Positions 9,087 to 17,531 of a stretch of DNA of 64,000 bases are shown one piece after another. The position numbers and the translations under genes are program-made. Location: positions 1 through 64,000 of the forward strand of contig CANNIZ010000020.1 in the NCBI GenBank assembly GCA_947505245.1, written 5' to 3'. The notes beneath the pieces were generated by a model that was given only the letters and a program-made list of their open reading frames with translations, was not told the origin of the DNA and made no database searches. Source of the DNA: Pseudomonadota bacterium. GTDB taxonomy: Bacteria; Myxococcota_A; UBA796; GCA-2862545. Each line of letters starts with the position of its first letter. Positions within the stretch are counted from its first letter, which is position 1.

Positions 9087-10312
9087 CGTCGCAGGGCCTC
9101 GACGATGTCGAGCCGCGCGGCGCGGTAAGCGGGCACCGCGCCGAACACGCAGCCGATCACCGTGGTGCTGACGAACGACGCGATCACGCCGCCCATCGAG
9201 TACGTCGGCACCCAGGCCTCTTGAAAGTGGCTGATGGCCGCGTGCGCGGCGAACGTCGTCACGAGGCCGAGCCCGACGCCGATCGCCCCTCCCACGGTGG
9301 AGAGCGTGATGGCCTCCACGAGGAATTGCGAAAGGATGGCGAAGTGCGTGGCGCCGAGCGCCTTGCGGATGCCGATCTCGCGCGTGCGCTCGGTGACGGA
9401 CACGAGCAGGATGTTCATCACGCCGATCCCACCGGCGAACAGGCTGATCCCGGCGATGAGCGCCACGACCATGTCCAGGATCACGAAGAACTTGTAGAAC
9501 TGCTCGAGGAAGCCCTTGAAATTCAGCGACTGAAAGTCGGTGATGCCGCGGTGGTTCGATAGGAGCGCGGAATTTCCCATCGCCTCGACGGACTCGTTGT
9601 AGTCCGGGTCTGCGGTAACGCCGACGAAGAACCGCGCCTGCTCGGGCCTTCCGTCGCGCTTCTCGGCTGTCTCGACCGGAATGAACGCGCTCTCGTCCCA
9701 CGAGAAGCCGAAGTGAATTCCGAACGTGTTGCGCTTTTGCAGGACGCCGACCACGGTGTACGGCTTGCGGCCGATGAAAGCGGTCTTGCCGAGCGCGTCG
9801 ATGGGCTTTCCCTTGAACAGCTCCTCGGCGAGGGGGGCGGTGATCACGGCCACCCGGCGCCGCGCGAGCTGATCTTCCACGGACAGATCGCGTCCGACGT
9901 CGACCTTCCACGACAGGATGTCGAGCATGCCGGTGGACACCCCGACGACGTCGGCGCTGTGGGGATCATCGGCGCTCGCGAACACCTTCTCCGTGCCGTA
10001 GCCAGATTCGATCGCGACGGCGCCGAGGTGGGGCACCGCCTGCAGCGACGCGAGGTCCGCGTTGGTGAACCCGTCGTCGTAGACGGACTTGTCGCGCGCG
10101 GACGGGACGTCGTCTTCGTTCGGGAGCCACAGGATCAGCCGCATTCCGCCCAGGTCTTCGATCGCCCGCGACAGGGTGCGATGGCCCGACTGCGCGAGCG
10201 ACAACATCACCACGATCGAGAACGTCCCGATCGTCACCGACAACATCGTCAGCAGCGTGCGAAAAGCGTTCGCACGCAGCGTCCGGATCGCGAGGGCGAC
10301 GGTGGCGATCAA
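9083..10312 (-). CDS. MacB-type ABC transporter permease (first permease)
   Basis: A 409-residue permease with the same architecture as its downstream neighbour: an N-terminal membrane helix (TLLTMLSVTIGTFSIVVMLS), a periplasmic MacB_PCD domain and a C-terminal FtsX domain with TREIGIRKALGATHFAIL. The start is TTG (10312), overlapping the adaptor stop as TTGA; no ATG or GTG nearby would preserve the first helix. Two non-identical permeases suggest a heterodimeric transporter, instead of the MacB arrangement in which ATPase and permease are one chain. Confidence 0.92.
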   Translation of the reverse strand: MIATVALAIRTLRANAFRTLLTMLSVTIGTFSIVVMLSLAQSGHRTLSRAIEDLGGMRLILWLPNEDDVPSARDKSVYDDGFTNADLASLQAVPHLGAVAIESGYGTEKVFASADDPHSADVVGVSTGMLDILSWKVDVGRDLSVEDQLARRRVAVITAPLAEELFKGKPIDALGKTAFIGRKPYTVVGVLQKRNTFGIHFGFSWDESAFIPVETAEKRDGRPEQARFFVGVTADPDYNESVEAMGNSALLSNHRGITDFQSLNFKGFLEQFYKFFVILDMVVALIAGISLFAGGIGVMNILLVSVTERTREIGIRKALGATHFAILSQFLVEAITLSTVGGAIGVGLGLVTTFAAHAAISHFQEAWVPTYSMGGVIASFVSTTVIGCVFGAVPAYRAARLDIVEALRR

Positions 10313-11409
10313 TCGATCTTCGCGCCCAGGTCCTTCACATCGGCCTGGGCATAGTACTTGTCGCCGGCGCTCACGCCGGACGTGATCTCCACCTCGCGAT
10401 CGGTGCGCCGACCGAGCACGACCTCGGTCTTCTCCTTCGTCGGCGTCCCGGCGGCGTCCTTCACCACGTAGACGTACTGTTTTCCCTCGTCTTCGAACAC
10501 CGTCTCGGCGGGCATCTTCACGAGGTCCGGCCAGTCGCCGACCTGGACGCGGACCTCGGCCGTCATCCCCGGCTTGATCGGCACGGAGGAGGCGGCCGGA
10601 TCGACGTCTACCTTCACGGTGAACACGTTGATTCCGCGCTCGGGGTCGAGGTGACCGGCGGCGGCGATCTGCATCACGTTGCCTGGAACTTCGACGCCCG
10701 GGTAGGCGTCAAGCAGCAAGCGCGCGGGCTGACCGGCCTTGACCTTGGCGACGTCGACCTGGTTGAGATCGATCTCCAGCACCAGTCGCGTCATCTGCGC
10801 GATCGTGAGCGCAGGCTCGCCGTTTACGGTCGCGGTGGAGCCCGCAGTGACGACCTCGCCGGGCTCGACGTTGCGCACGATCACGACGCCGTCGATCGGC
10901 GACTTGATGCGGCAATACGCGAGCCGATCCTCGGCCGCGTCGAGCTGCACGGAGGCGCCCTTGACCTCGCTCCCCGCGATGTCTGCCTGCCGCGCGGCGA
11001 CGTCGGCCTCGGCACCCGAGACCCCGCGCGCGGCGTAGGCGGCGGCCTTCCGATCGCGATCGACCTTGGCGCTCTCCCACCGTAATTTGGCTTGTTCCAG
11101 CTGGACGCGCGCGAGCTGAACGTCGCGGGCGTAGTCGGTGTCGACGATCGCGTACAGCGGGTCGCCCTTCGTCACCGCCTGACCCTCCATCACGTCGACG
11201 GAAGCGATCTCGCCGGACACCTTCGACTTGATGTCGACGTCGAACGACGGCGCGATCACGCCCGACTCCGACACCTCATCGACGAGGGCTCCGCGCTCGA
11301 CGGTCCGGATCAGCGCCGGGTCGAGCTTGTCGTCCCCGCCGCCGAAGGACGGCATCGAACACGCAACGATCCACGGAACCACGACCAACAACACCCAACG
11401 GCCCTTCAT
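10309..11409 (-). CDS. MacA/HlyD-type periplasmic adaptor, lipoprotein
   Basis: A 366-residue membrane-fusion protein linking the inner-membrane ABC transporter to the TolC channel. Signal MKGRWVLLVVVPWIVAC ends in a lipobox, so it is probably anchored by lipid at Cys17. It has the barrel-sandwich/lipoyl halves (SKVSGEIASVDVMEGQAV and IKSPIDGVVIVRNVEPGEVV) either side of a coiled-coil hairpin (about residues 85-150), then a beta-barrel and a C-terminal MP domain. The start ATG (11409) overlaps the TolC-like stop as ATGA with GGAG upstream; the reading frame is open for 12 more codons but these are not signal-like. Confidence 0.92.
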   Translation of the reverse strand: MKGRWVLLVVVPWIVACSMPSFGGGDDKLDPALIRTVERGALVDEVSESGVIAPSFDVDIKSKVSGEIASVDVMEGQAVTKGDPLYAIVDTDYARDVQLARVQLEQAKLRWESAKVDRDRKAAAYAARGVSGAEADVAARQADIAGSEVKGASVQLDAAEDRLAYCRIKSPIDGVVIVRNVEPGEVVTAGSTATVNGEPALTIAQMTRLVLEIDLNQVDVAKVKAGQPARLLLDAYPGVEVPGNVMQIAAAGHLDPERGINVFTVKVDVDPAASSVPIKPGMTAEVRVQVGDWPDLVKMPAETVFEDEGKQYVYVVKDAAGTPTKEKTEVVLGRRTDREVEITSGVSAGDKYYAQADVKDLGAKID

Positions 11410-12686
11410 CGCGATGCTCCCGTGAGATCCTGCCCGAGCTGCCATTTGAGATCCGTCTCTGCGAGCGCGAGGTTCACGCGCAGCGTCGCTTCGGCGATGC
11501 GCGCCTGCCGGAAGCTCGACTGCGCGTCAAACAGCTCGAGGATGCCGATCGAACCCTGCGAGTAGAGATCCTGCACGATCGACAGGTTGTCGCGCGCAAG
11601 CTCGACCTGCTTCGACGCGAGCGGCACCTGCAGGCGGAGGTGCTCGACGCGCCCCGCGGCGGTTCGAATCTCGGCGTCGATCGCGTCGGATTGGGATTGC
11701 TGCTGCTGCTCGATCACAGCTTGCGCGACCCTGGCCTGCGCGACGGCGTCTCGCGTGCGCCCGAGATCGAACGGGTTCCAGGAGGCCACGAGGCCTGCGG
11801 TCAGATCGAAGGACGGTCCGAGATCGGCTGGATCGAGCGGGGCCTTTGGGATCGGCGCCCCGGTGCCTCCGCCCGCGGCGTTCGCTCCTGCCCCGGTGCG
11901 GGCCTGCAGCGCGATGTTCGGCAGCGCGCCCGCCTTCGCGAGGGTGACGTCGGTGGCGGCCTGGGCGGCCTGGTGTTCGAGCCGTACCTGCTCCGGCCGT
12001 TCGGACCCGGCGTCGGCGGGGAGCGCGATGGCGCCCTCCACCGGGAGCGGGGGATCTTCCGTAAGCTCCAGGTGGGAAGCGTCGAGGTGGAGCAGGCGCA
12101 GCAGGTCCTGCTCAGCGCCGACGCGTTGCTGCTGAAAGTCGAGCAGATCACCCTGCTGGGCGTAGAGCTGGACGGTGGAGCGATTGACGTCGAGCGTGGC
12201 GGCGAGCTGGTGATCGGCGCGCACCTGCATGATCTTGATCGCGTCCTCGGTGACGGAGATGCCCTCCTCCGTCGCGCCGATGCGCAGGTCGATGCCGCGC
12301 AGATCCCAGTACGCGATGAACGTCGCGCGGACGATGTCGCGCTCGGTGAGCGCGGTGTCGATGCTCGCGATCTGCACGTCGAGATCGGCCCGTTCGATCG
12401 ACGCGTTGATCGCTCCGCCGGCGTACAGCGGCGCGGAACCGGTGAGGTGCGCGCCCCAGGAAGCGCCGCTCGTCGTGTACGGATCGCTCTTCCACGGCGC
12501 GAACGCGCCCCCGATGAGGCCGGCTGTGGTCTCGACCCGCGCGTCGAAGCGGTTCAGACGGGCCCGCCGGGCAGCGATCGACGCGATCGTCTCGCGCAGC
12601 TCGACCGCATCCACGCTCGGGTTCGTCTCCGCGGCGAGGGTGATCGCGTCGGCGAGGGTGAGCGTGTGGACGGCCTCGGGCGTCAT
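11406..12686 (-). CDS. TolC-family outer-membrane efflux protein
   Basis: A 426-residue protein with the two OEP repeats of TolC-type channels: LTLADAITLAAETNPSVDAV at the start, long helical coiled-coil stretches, and YSQGSIGILELFDAQSSFRQA in the second half, typical of the TolC helical barrel. It sits between the ATPase and adaptor genes with 4-nt overlaps (ATGA) at both ends. No signal peptide is visible: the predicted N-terminus starts directly in the OEP domain, and the frame upstream of ATG 12686 runs inside the ATPase gene and does not encode one. It forms the outer-membrane exit of the export system, if it is exported. Confidence 0.9.
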   Translation of the reverse strand: MTPEAVHTLTLADAITLAAETNPSVDAVELRETIASIAARRARLNRFDARVETTAGLIGGAFAPWKSDPYTTSGASWGAHLTGSAPLYAGGAINASIERADLDVQIASIDTALTERDIVRATFIAYWDLRGIDLRIGATEEGISVTEDAIKIMQVRADHQLAATLDVNRSTVQLYAQQGDLLDFQQQRVGAEQDLLRLLHLDASHLELTEDPPLPVEGAIALPADAGSERPEQVRLEHQAAQAATDVTLAKAGALPNIALQARTGAGANAAGGGTGAPIPKAPLDPADLGPSFDLTAGLVASWNPFDLGRTRDAVAQARVAQAVIEQQQQSQSDAIDAEIRTAAGRVEHLRLQVPLASKQVELARDNLSIVQDLYSQGSIGILELFDAQSSFRQARIAEATLRVNLALAETDLKWQLGQDLTGASR

Positions 12687-13411
12687 GGGTGGGCTCCGAC
12701 AGCGGTGGTCGCGGGGTGTTCCGGAGGCCCGTCGGAGACAATCCGCCCGTCGCGCATGCGGACGACCCGCTTCGCGTGTGCGGCGACGTCGGGCTCGTGG
12801 GTGACCACGACGATGGTGAGCCCGTTCGCGTGCAGCTCGCTCATCAGCGCGAGGATCTGCAGGGTCGTCTCGCTGTCGAGGGCGCCGGTGGGCTCGTCGG
12901 CGAGCAGGAGGCGCGGCTGGGTGACGAGCGCCCGCGCGATGGCGACCCGCTGCTGTTGGCCGCCGGAGAGCTGCGTCGGCCGGTGGGACAGCCGCTCGCC
13001 GAGTCCGACGCGCTTGAGCGCTGCCACGGCCCTGGTTCGGCGCTCACCCGACCGCACCCCCGCGTACACCAACGGCACCTCGACGTTCTCGACCGCGTCG
13101 AGGCGAGGCAGCAGGTGAAAGCTCTGGAACACGAACCCGATCTTGCGGTTGCGCAGCCCGGAGAGCTTGTGGTCGCTCATGGTCGACACGAGCTCGCCGT
13201 CCAGTCGGTACGTGCCCGTGGACGGCCGATCCAGCGCGCCGAGGATGTTCATCAGCGTGGACTTGCCCGAGCCGGAAGCACCCATGATCGCCACGTACTC
13301 GCCGTCTTGAATACGCAGCGACACGTGGTCGAGCGCGCGCAGGTCGGTGTCGCCGGACCGATAGACCTTCGACACGTCCTCGATCGCCAACAGCGGCGCG
13401 TCTGCGCTCAT
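12683..13411 (-). CDS. ABC transporter ATPase, MacB/LolD type
   Basis: A 242-residue ATP-binding subunit: Walker A GASGSGKS (44-51), Q-loop FQSFHLL, signature LSGGQQQ (148-154), Walker B with LLLADEPTGALDSE (about 168-181) and the switch histidine in VVTHEPD. The start MSADAPLL (ATG 13411) is chosen for its near-perfect ribosome site GGAGGAAGG; 14 extra in-frame codons lie upstream. First gene of a five-gene unit, ATPase, TolC-like, adaptor, permease, permease, with every junction overlapping. The divergent proline-rich lipoprotein gene begins about 110 bp away, so promoters for both lie at 13412-13524. Confidence 0.94.
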   Translation of the reverse strand: MSADAPLLAIEDVSKVYRSGDTDLRALDHVSLRIQDGEYVAIMGASGSGKSTLMNILGALDRPSTGTYRLDGELVSTMSDHKLSGLRNRKIGFVFQSFHLLPRLDAVENVEVPLVYAGVRSGERRTRAVAALKRVGLGERLSHRPTQLSGGQQQRVAIARALVTQPRLLLADEPTGALDSETTLQILALMSELHANGLTIVVVTHEPDVAAHAKRVVRMRDGRIVSDGPPEHPATTAVGAHP

Positions 13412-13524
13412 CCTTCCTCCCGGGCCCTGCCTACGTAGCACCGCCAGGGACATTGCAACGGTCAGGGCCTGTCACGCGTTTGGGAGGCCCGGCGATCGCG
13501 CGGCGGTCGTGGTATTGTCCACGG

Positions 13525-14049
13525 ATGAACAACCTTCCTCCGCTTCGCATCCTCCGTTCCGTCGTCGCACCCGCGCTGGGCGTCAGCCTCGGAGCCCTGC
13601 TCGCGGGGGTGCCGATCGCCTGCGCGCCCGATGCACCTGGCACCGTCGAGGCGCCCGAACGGGTCGGAAAGGTGGCCGCTCCCCCTGTCGAGGCCCCCCC
13701 GGTGGTCGGCGAGGTCGCGGCGCCGGATCCAATCGTGCCCGTGACGCCGCCTTCGGTGGTCCCCGAGGTGAATATTGAGGTCGTCGGCACCACCGTCGCC
13801 GAGCCCCCAGTCGTCGGCAAGGTGCGGGCCGACCCACCGCCGAAGGTCGGGGTGATGCGGGCCCCGCCACCCGCCGGGACGAGGGTGGCCTCGCCGCCGC
13901 CCGCCGGGACGACGGTTGCACCCGTGCGCGTCGGCGTCGCTCCGCAGCCTGGGTTCGCCGCCTCCGCACGTCCCGCGAACCCGACCGTCGTGCGTCGCGG
14001 AACCCGGCGCGCCACCGATCCCGTGCCGTTTGTCCGCCGCGTCACCTAG
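13525..14049 (+). CDS. Proline/valine-rich predicted lipoprotein
   Basis: A 174-residue protein of unknown function. The N-terminus has a basic region, a hydrophobic core and a lipobox-like PIAC near residue 33, so it is probably lipidated. The mature part is low complexity, with repeated short units such as PPVVGKV, PPVVGEV and PPPAGT, and many Val-Pro pairs, suggesting an extended spacer spanning periplasm or surface. ATG 13525 is chosen because the signal peptide begins there; the frame is open upstream but codes no signal. No enzymatic motif was seen. Confidence 0.7.
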   Translation: MNNLPPLRILRSVVAPALGVSLGALLAGVPIACAPDAPGTVEAPERVGKVAAPPVEAPPVVGEVAAPDPIVPVTPPSVVPEVNIEVVGTTVAEPPVVGKVRADPPPKVGVMRAPPPAGTRVASPPPAGTTVAPVRVGVAPQPGFAASARPANPTVVRRGTRRATDPVPFVRRVT

Positions 14050-14104
14050 AGGCGGCGCCGAGCGGTTCATCCCCGCCAGCCTGGACGGCGAACATCAGCG
14101 GCTG

Positions 14105-14893
14105 ATGTTGGACCGTCATCGCCCGATCGCGTGGGAGCTGTCGACGGCGTCGGCGGTCCCGGAGCCGTTGCGGGGCCTGCTCGGCGCGATGTGGCGCGAC
14201 CGCACGATCGCCGAGCACCGCTCGATCGGCGTGTTCTCGCTGTACACACTCGACCTGCTCGGCGCGGGGGCCCCGGCTCCGGTGTTGTCGCACGCCTGTC
14301 GGGCCGCCCTCGACGAGGTGCGCCACGCCGAGCTGTTCGGCCGCGTCACCGCGTTGTACCTGGGCCACCAGGAGCCGCCCCCGCCCGGGATCCCGCCGAT
14401 GCCGGACGACCCGTCGATGACGCTCGTGCAGCAGGTCGCGCGCGAGGCGCTGCACCTCGGCGTGATGTCCGAGACGTACTCGGCGGTGTCGCTCGCGGCG
14501 ATCCGCGACCGCGCGGTCGATACGGTCGTGAAGCAGGTCGTCGACGTTGTGCTCGCGGACGAGGTGCACCACGCCCAGATGGGCTGGGCGTTCGTCGCCT
14601 CGCTGCTGGAGGGGGACCCCGAGCTGCGGCCGTTCCTCGACGCCGAAGTCGGGCCGATGTTCCGGTCGTACGTGACGGGCGTGTTCGGCGACCCGGCGGA
14701 CCTGCCCGAGCCTTCGGTCCGCGGCGCCGACCTCGAGCTCGCGCGCGACCACGGCTACGAGTCGTCGCGCGAGGGTTTCATCCTGTTTGCCGACACGATG
14801 CGCGACGTGTGGACGCCCGGCCTGACCGCGCTCGGACTCGGCGTCGGCGGGCTCGCCGAGCACTACGCGGCGGCCGCGGTGCGTTGGAGGTGA
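14105..14893 (+). CDS. Ferritin-like diiron protein, unknown substrate
   Basis: A 262-residue all-helical protein with a complete diiron four-helix signature: Glu37 (IAEHRS), E71xxH74 (DEVRHAE), Glu123 (MSETYS) and E153xxH156 (DEVHHAQ). This arrangement is shared by ferritin-like oxidases such as AurF-type N-oxygenases and MiaE-type hydroxylases; the substrate cannot be told. ATG 14105 is the first start after the upstream gene's stop; an in-frame TTG at 13916 would overlap that gene and adds a non-conserved proline-rich lead. About 18 residues between the stop and ATG look plausible as protein, so the true start is uncertain. Confidence 0.8.
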   Translation: MLDRHRPIAWELSTASAVPEPLRGLLGAMWRDRTIAEHRSIGVFSLYTLDLLGAGAPAPVLSHACRAALDEVRHAELFGRVTALYLGHQEPPPPGIPPMPDDPSMTLVQQVAREALHLGVMSETYSAVSLAAIRDRAVDTVVKQVVDVVLADEVHHAQMGWAFVASLLEGDPELRPFLDAEVGPMFRSYVTGVFGDPADLPEPSVRGADLELARDHGYESSREGFILFADTMRDVWTPGLTALGLGVGGLAEHYAAAAVRWR

Positions 14894-14927
14894 GCGCGGT
14901 GGCCCAGCTCCGACCGGCGCTGCCGCG

Positions 14928-14999
14928 ATGAAGACACGCCGCCATCGCGCGCGTAAGATGCTGCGGGCGGAGATCGTGCGGCTGCGGGTGGTCGCGTGA
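14928..14999 (+). CDS. Possible 23-residue basic micro-protein
   Basis: An ATG-initiated frame encodes a 23-residue peptide with ten Arg/Lys residues (begins MKTRRHRARKML). It sits alone in the 126-bp gap between the diiron protein and the next lipoprotein. The size and composition are reminiscent of tiny basic ribosome-associated proteins, but no clear ribosome site is present and high GC content alone makes Arg-rich frames common. Treat it as a candidate only. Confidence 0.2.
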   Translation: MKTRRHRARKMLRAEIVRLRVVA

Positions 15000-15019
15000 G
15001 GTAGCTCCCGGAGGACGGC

Positions 15020-15802
15020 ATGTGGTTGGCGCTTCTCGTCGCGTGCGGCGGCCCCGAAACCGACTCCGCTGTCCTCGACCCGAACGACACGGATGCCGTT
15101 GGAAGCGCATTCGGCGATCTGTCCGGCCGCTACGCGCTAAAGCTCGTGTACGCCGCTGAGGTGCAGGACCCCGGCCCGTTCACGGACAACTGGGAGGGGC
15201 AGCAGCTGACGTCGTGGTTCCTCGCGGACGTCGCGCTCGACGGCGCTTCGCTCGGGTGGACCGAGACGCTTTGCGGGCTCTCGTCCACGGCCGTGTTCGG
15301 CACGGAGACGACGTACCCGCCGGCGTTCGTGCTCGCGAACCCGGTGCGCGCGCGCGCAGGAACCGTGTCGAGCGACGTGACCGGGGCGTCTGTCGCTGTT
15401 GGGCCGTTTACCGACGTGATCGGCGCGGCCTTGGACGCGCCGGAAGACGCGCTTCCGACGTCCGGAGACGACGCGCGGGTCACCGACGACGACGCGGACG
15501 GTCACCCAGGCGTCACCGTGATCGTCGACCAGTCGATCCTCGGCACCGGTGAGGTGTACGTCGCCCAGCGCGCGATCACCGCGCTCGCCGGCACGGTCGT
15601 GTCGTCGACGCGCCTCGAAGGGCTCGTCACCTGGTCGCGCGAGAAGGTGGTCTACGGCGCGTCCGCGGGCTGGCTCGAAGCGGGAGCGGTGGAGCGCGTC
15701 GACCCCGCGCCGGAGCGGTCGTTCTTCGTGTTGCAGGAGGTGTCCCCGACCTTCGATTGCGATGCCATCCTGGCGGCCGGGGACGCACTGTTCGAGGGCT
15801 AG
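15020..15802 (+). CDS. Hypothetical lipoprotein
   Basis: A 260-residue lipoprotein of unknown function. It has an extremely short signal (MWLALLVAC; lipobox LVAC) without a basic residue, preceded by a clear ribosome site (GGAGG at 15008-15012). The mature protein is acidic and beta-rich, with a DDDADGHPG loop that could bind calcium near residue 160. No catalytic motif was seen. Its stop overlaps the convergent Rieske oxygenase gene by 4 nt. Confidence 0.8.
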   Translation: MWLALLVACGGPETDSAVLDPNDTDAVGSAFGDLSGRYALKLVYAAEVQDPGPFTDNWEGQQLTSWFLADVALDGASLGWTETLCGLSSTAVFGTETTYPPAFVLANPVRARAGTVSSDVTGASVAVGPFTDVIGAALDAPEDALPTSGDDARVTDDDADGHPGVTVIVDQSILGTGEVYVAQRAITALAGTVVSSTRLEGLVTWSREKVVYGASAGWLEAGAVERVDPAPERSFFVLQEVSPTFDCDAILAAGDALFEG

Positions 15803-16770
15803 GACGCGGATTCTGGGGGTGGCCCGCGACGCTGGGACTTGAGCCACGCGCGAAACCGCAGCGTGGGCTTGTCGGTGGCGATGCTCTTCTCGTGGCCCGC
15901 GTGGATCACCGAACCCGGCGCCGAGCTCTGCACGATGGCGCGGTCCTCACCGAGGATTCGATCTTCGAAGCCGTTGAACACGAACCCGGGGATGAGGGCC
16001 GTCCACCACGGGCGCTGCGCCGTGCTCACCAGCATCATGTTCGTGTGACCCGGGGTCGAGGGCACACAGAAGATGTGCTGGCGCATCTCGCCGACGGGCG
16101 ACGCGATGTACAGCACCATGCCGACGGGCCGCCGCCACTCGAGGTGACCGGCCTCGGGTTTGCCACCCATGGCCCAGCCGAGCCGGAAGCCGTAGGGCGC
16201 GTCCTGCAGGTCGAACGTGAGCGGTACGTCGTACAGGTCGCGCCGGGCGGCCATCTCCCGCCCGATCGTGCCGCGGTGCACGAACGGCAGGTGCGGCACG
16301 TCGAGCATGTTCTCCATCGCGCGCGTCCAGTGGGCCGCCCACGGGTCTTCGAGCTCGCGTCGCGCGAGGGCCTTGTCCTCCAGGCTGTCGGGCAGCTCGG
16401 GGAGAGCCGGGGCCTCGGCGCCGATGCGCGTGAAGATCCACACGATTCCGCCGCGCTCGACGGTGGGCAGGGCGGCGGCGCCGAGCAGCTCGCGGCGCGC
16501 TTCGGGGTTGAGCGGGACGCGCTCGCAGGCGCCCCCCGCGCCGAACTCCCAGCCGTGGAACGGGCAGCGCAGGCAGCCATTCTCGACGGTGCCGAGGGAC
16601 AGCTTCACGCTGCGGTGTGGGCAGGCGTCGATCAGGGCCTGGGGGCGGCCCTCCCGGTCGCGAAACAACGCGAGCGGGGCGCCGTCGACCGTGACCGCGA
16701 TGGGCACCTTCGCGCCGAGCTTGGAGCTGAACGCGGCCGGCAGCCACTGATCGGGGAGCTCGTCGAACAT
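15799..16770 (-). CDS. Rieske-type aromatic-ring/demethylase oxygenase, terminal component
   Basis: A 323-residue terminal oxygenase. The Rieske [2Fe-2S] ligands are C50-x-H52 (ACPHR) and C69-x2-H72 (CPFHGWEF). The mononuclear iron site lies in ENMLDVPHLPFVH (His160, His165, bridging Asp157). Length and layout fit single-subunit oxygenases of the VanA/pheophorbide-oxygenase type. Electrons would come from a reductase not encoded nearby. It lies 59 bp downstream of a TetR gene on the same strand and across from an SDR, so the three probably form a regulated oxidation unit. Confidence 0.9.
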   Translation of the reverse strand: MFDELPDQWLPAAFSSKLGAKVPIAVTVDGAPLALFRDREGRPQALIDACPHRSVKLSLGTVENGCLRCPFHGWEFGAGGACERVPLNPEARRELLGAAALPTVERGGIVWIFTRIGAEAPALPELPDSLEDKALARRELEDPWAAHWTRAMENMLDVPHLPFVHRGTIGREMAARRDLYDVPLTFDLQDAPYGFRLGWAMGGKPEAGHLEWRRPVGMVLYIASPVGEMRQHIFCVPSTPGHTNMMLVSTAQRPWWTALIPGFVFNGFEDRILGEDRAIVQSSAPGSVIHAGHEKSIATDKPTLRFRAWLKSQRRGPPPESAS

Positions 16771-16829
16771 CTCAATCCCCTATGCGGCTTCCCGCCGCCC
16801 AGCCAGGGCTTGGAGTCGCTGGACAGGCC

Positions 16830-17426
16830 CTACGTGCGGACGTGCGCGCGTAGCTCGCGGATCGCGAGCTCACCCGCCGCCCGCGCGACGGCGCCGTCCA
16901 GCTGGGAGCGGATCAACACGAACATGCCGAGGAGGGTGGTGGCGAGCTTGCGCGACCAGGCGACGGTGTCGAAGTCACCGGGCAGCTCGCCGCTGCGTAC
17001 GGCGTTGTCGAGCGCGTGGCGGAAGCCACCTTCCAGGGTGGTGACGTACCGTTGCACCCACAGCCGCGTGTCCACGTCGTCCGTGGCGGTCTCGGTGGCC
17101 GCGTTGCAGATCATACAGCCGCGCTCGGTGCCCGGCTTGCCGGCGGCGGCGGCGAAGCGCCCGATCACGGTGGTGATCGCGGCGATGCGGGCGTCGGGCG
17201 CGTGCAGCTCGCCGATGAAGTGGGGCACCTCGCGCGTAACGTAGCGCTCAAGGGCGGCCTGGTACAGGCCATGTTTGCTGGTGAACTCGGCGTACAGGCT
17301 GTACCGGTTCACGCCCATGTGCGCCTCGAGGTCGCTCGTGGAGGTAGCCTCGTAGCCCTTTCGCCAGAACAGCTGCATGGCGCGCTCGAGGATGTCGTCG
17401 CGGTCGTAGGTCTTGGGCCGCCCCAT
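16830..17426 (-). CDS. TetR/AcrR-family regulator
   Basis: A 198-residue one-component repressor. The N-terminal helix-turn-helix runs from YDRDDILERAMQLFWRKGYE to YSLYAEFTSKHGLY. The ligand domain contains ERGCMICNAATE, a cysteine-bearing segment seen in a TetR subgroup that includes electrophile- or quinone-responsive members. Start ATG 17426 has an excellent ribosome site (GAGGAG); further upstream codons are not HTH. It is divergent from the SDR at 17532 and precedes the Rieske gene; a palindrome in between is the likely operator. Confidence 0.92.
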   Translation of the reverse strand: MGRPKTYDRDDILERAMQLFWRKGYEATSTSDLEAHMGVNRYSLYAEFTSKHGLYQAALERYVTREVPHFIGELHAPDARIAAITTVIGRFAAAAGKPGTERGCMICNAATETATDDVDTRLWVQRYVTTLEGGFRHALDNAVRSGELPGDFDTVAWSRKLATTLLGMFVLIRSQLDGAVARAAGELAIRELRAHVRT

Positions 17427-17488
17427 CTCCTCAACTCCCCGGTCCCCGGGACGACGTCCCGCTTGACTCTGACCGTAACCACGAATAA

Positions 17489-17504
17489 CCAACCGATCGT
17501 TTGG
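17489..17504. promoter_or_regulatory. Probable TetR operator (CCAACCGATCGTTTGG)
   Basis: A 16-bp pseudo-palindrome centred on CGATCG; the half-sites CCAACCGA and TCGTTTGG match at 7 of 8 positions. It lies in the 105-bp gap between the divergent TetR and SDR genes, where a TetR repressor would control both. Assignment rests on position and symmetry only. Confidence 0.6.
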
Positions 17505-17531
17505 AAACACGTTTGAGGTCGGGAGAAGCGA

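Noticed and set aside
9087-9911. A long N-terminal extension of the second permease
   Set aside because: It is antisense-type sequence within the first permease gene; the real start is the ATGA overlap at 9086.
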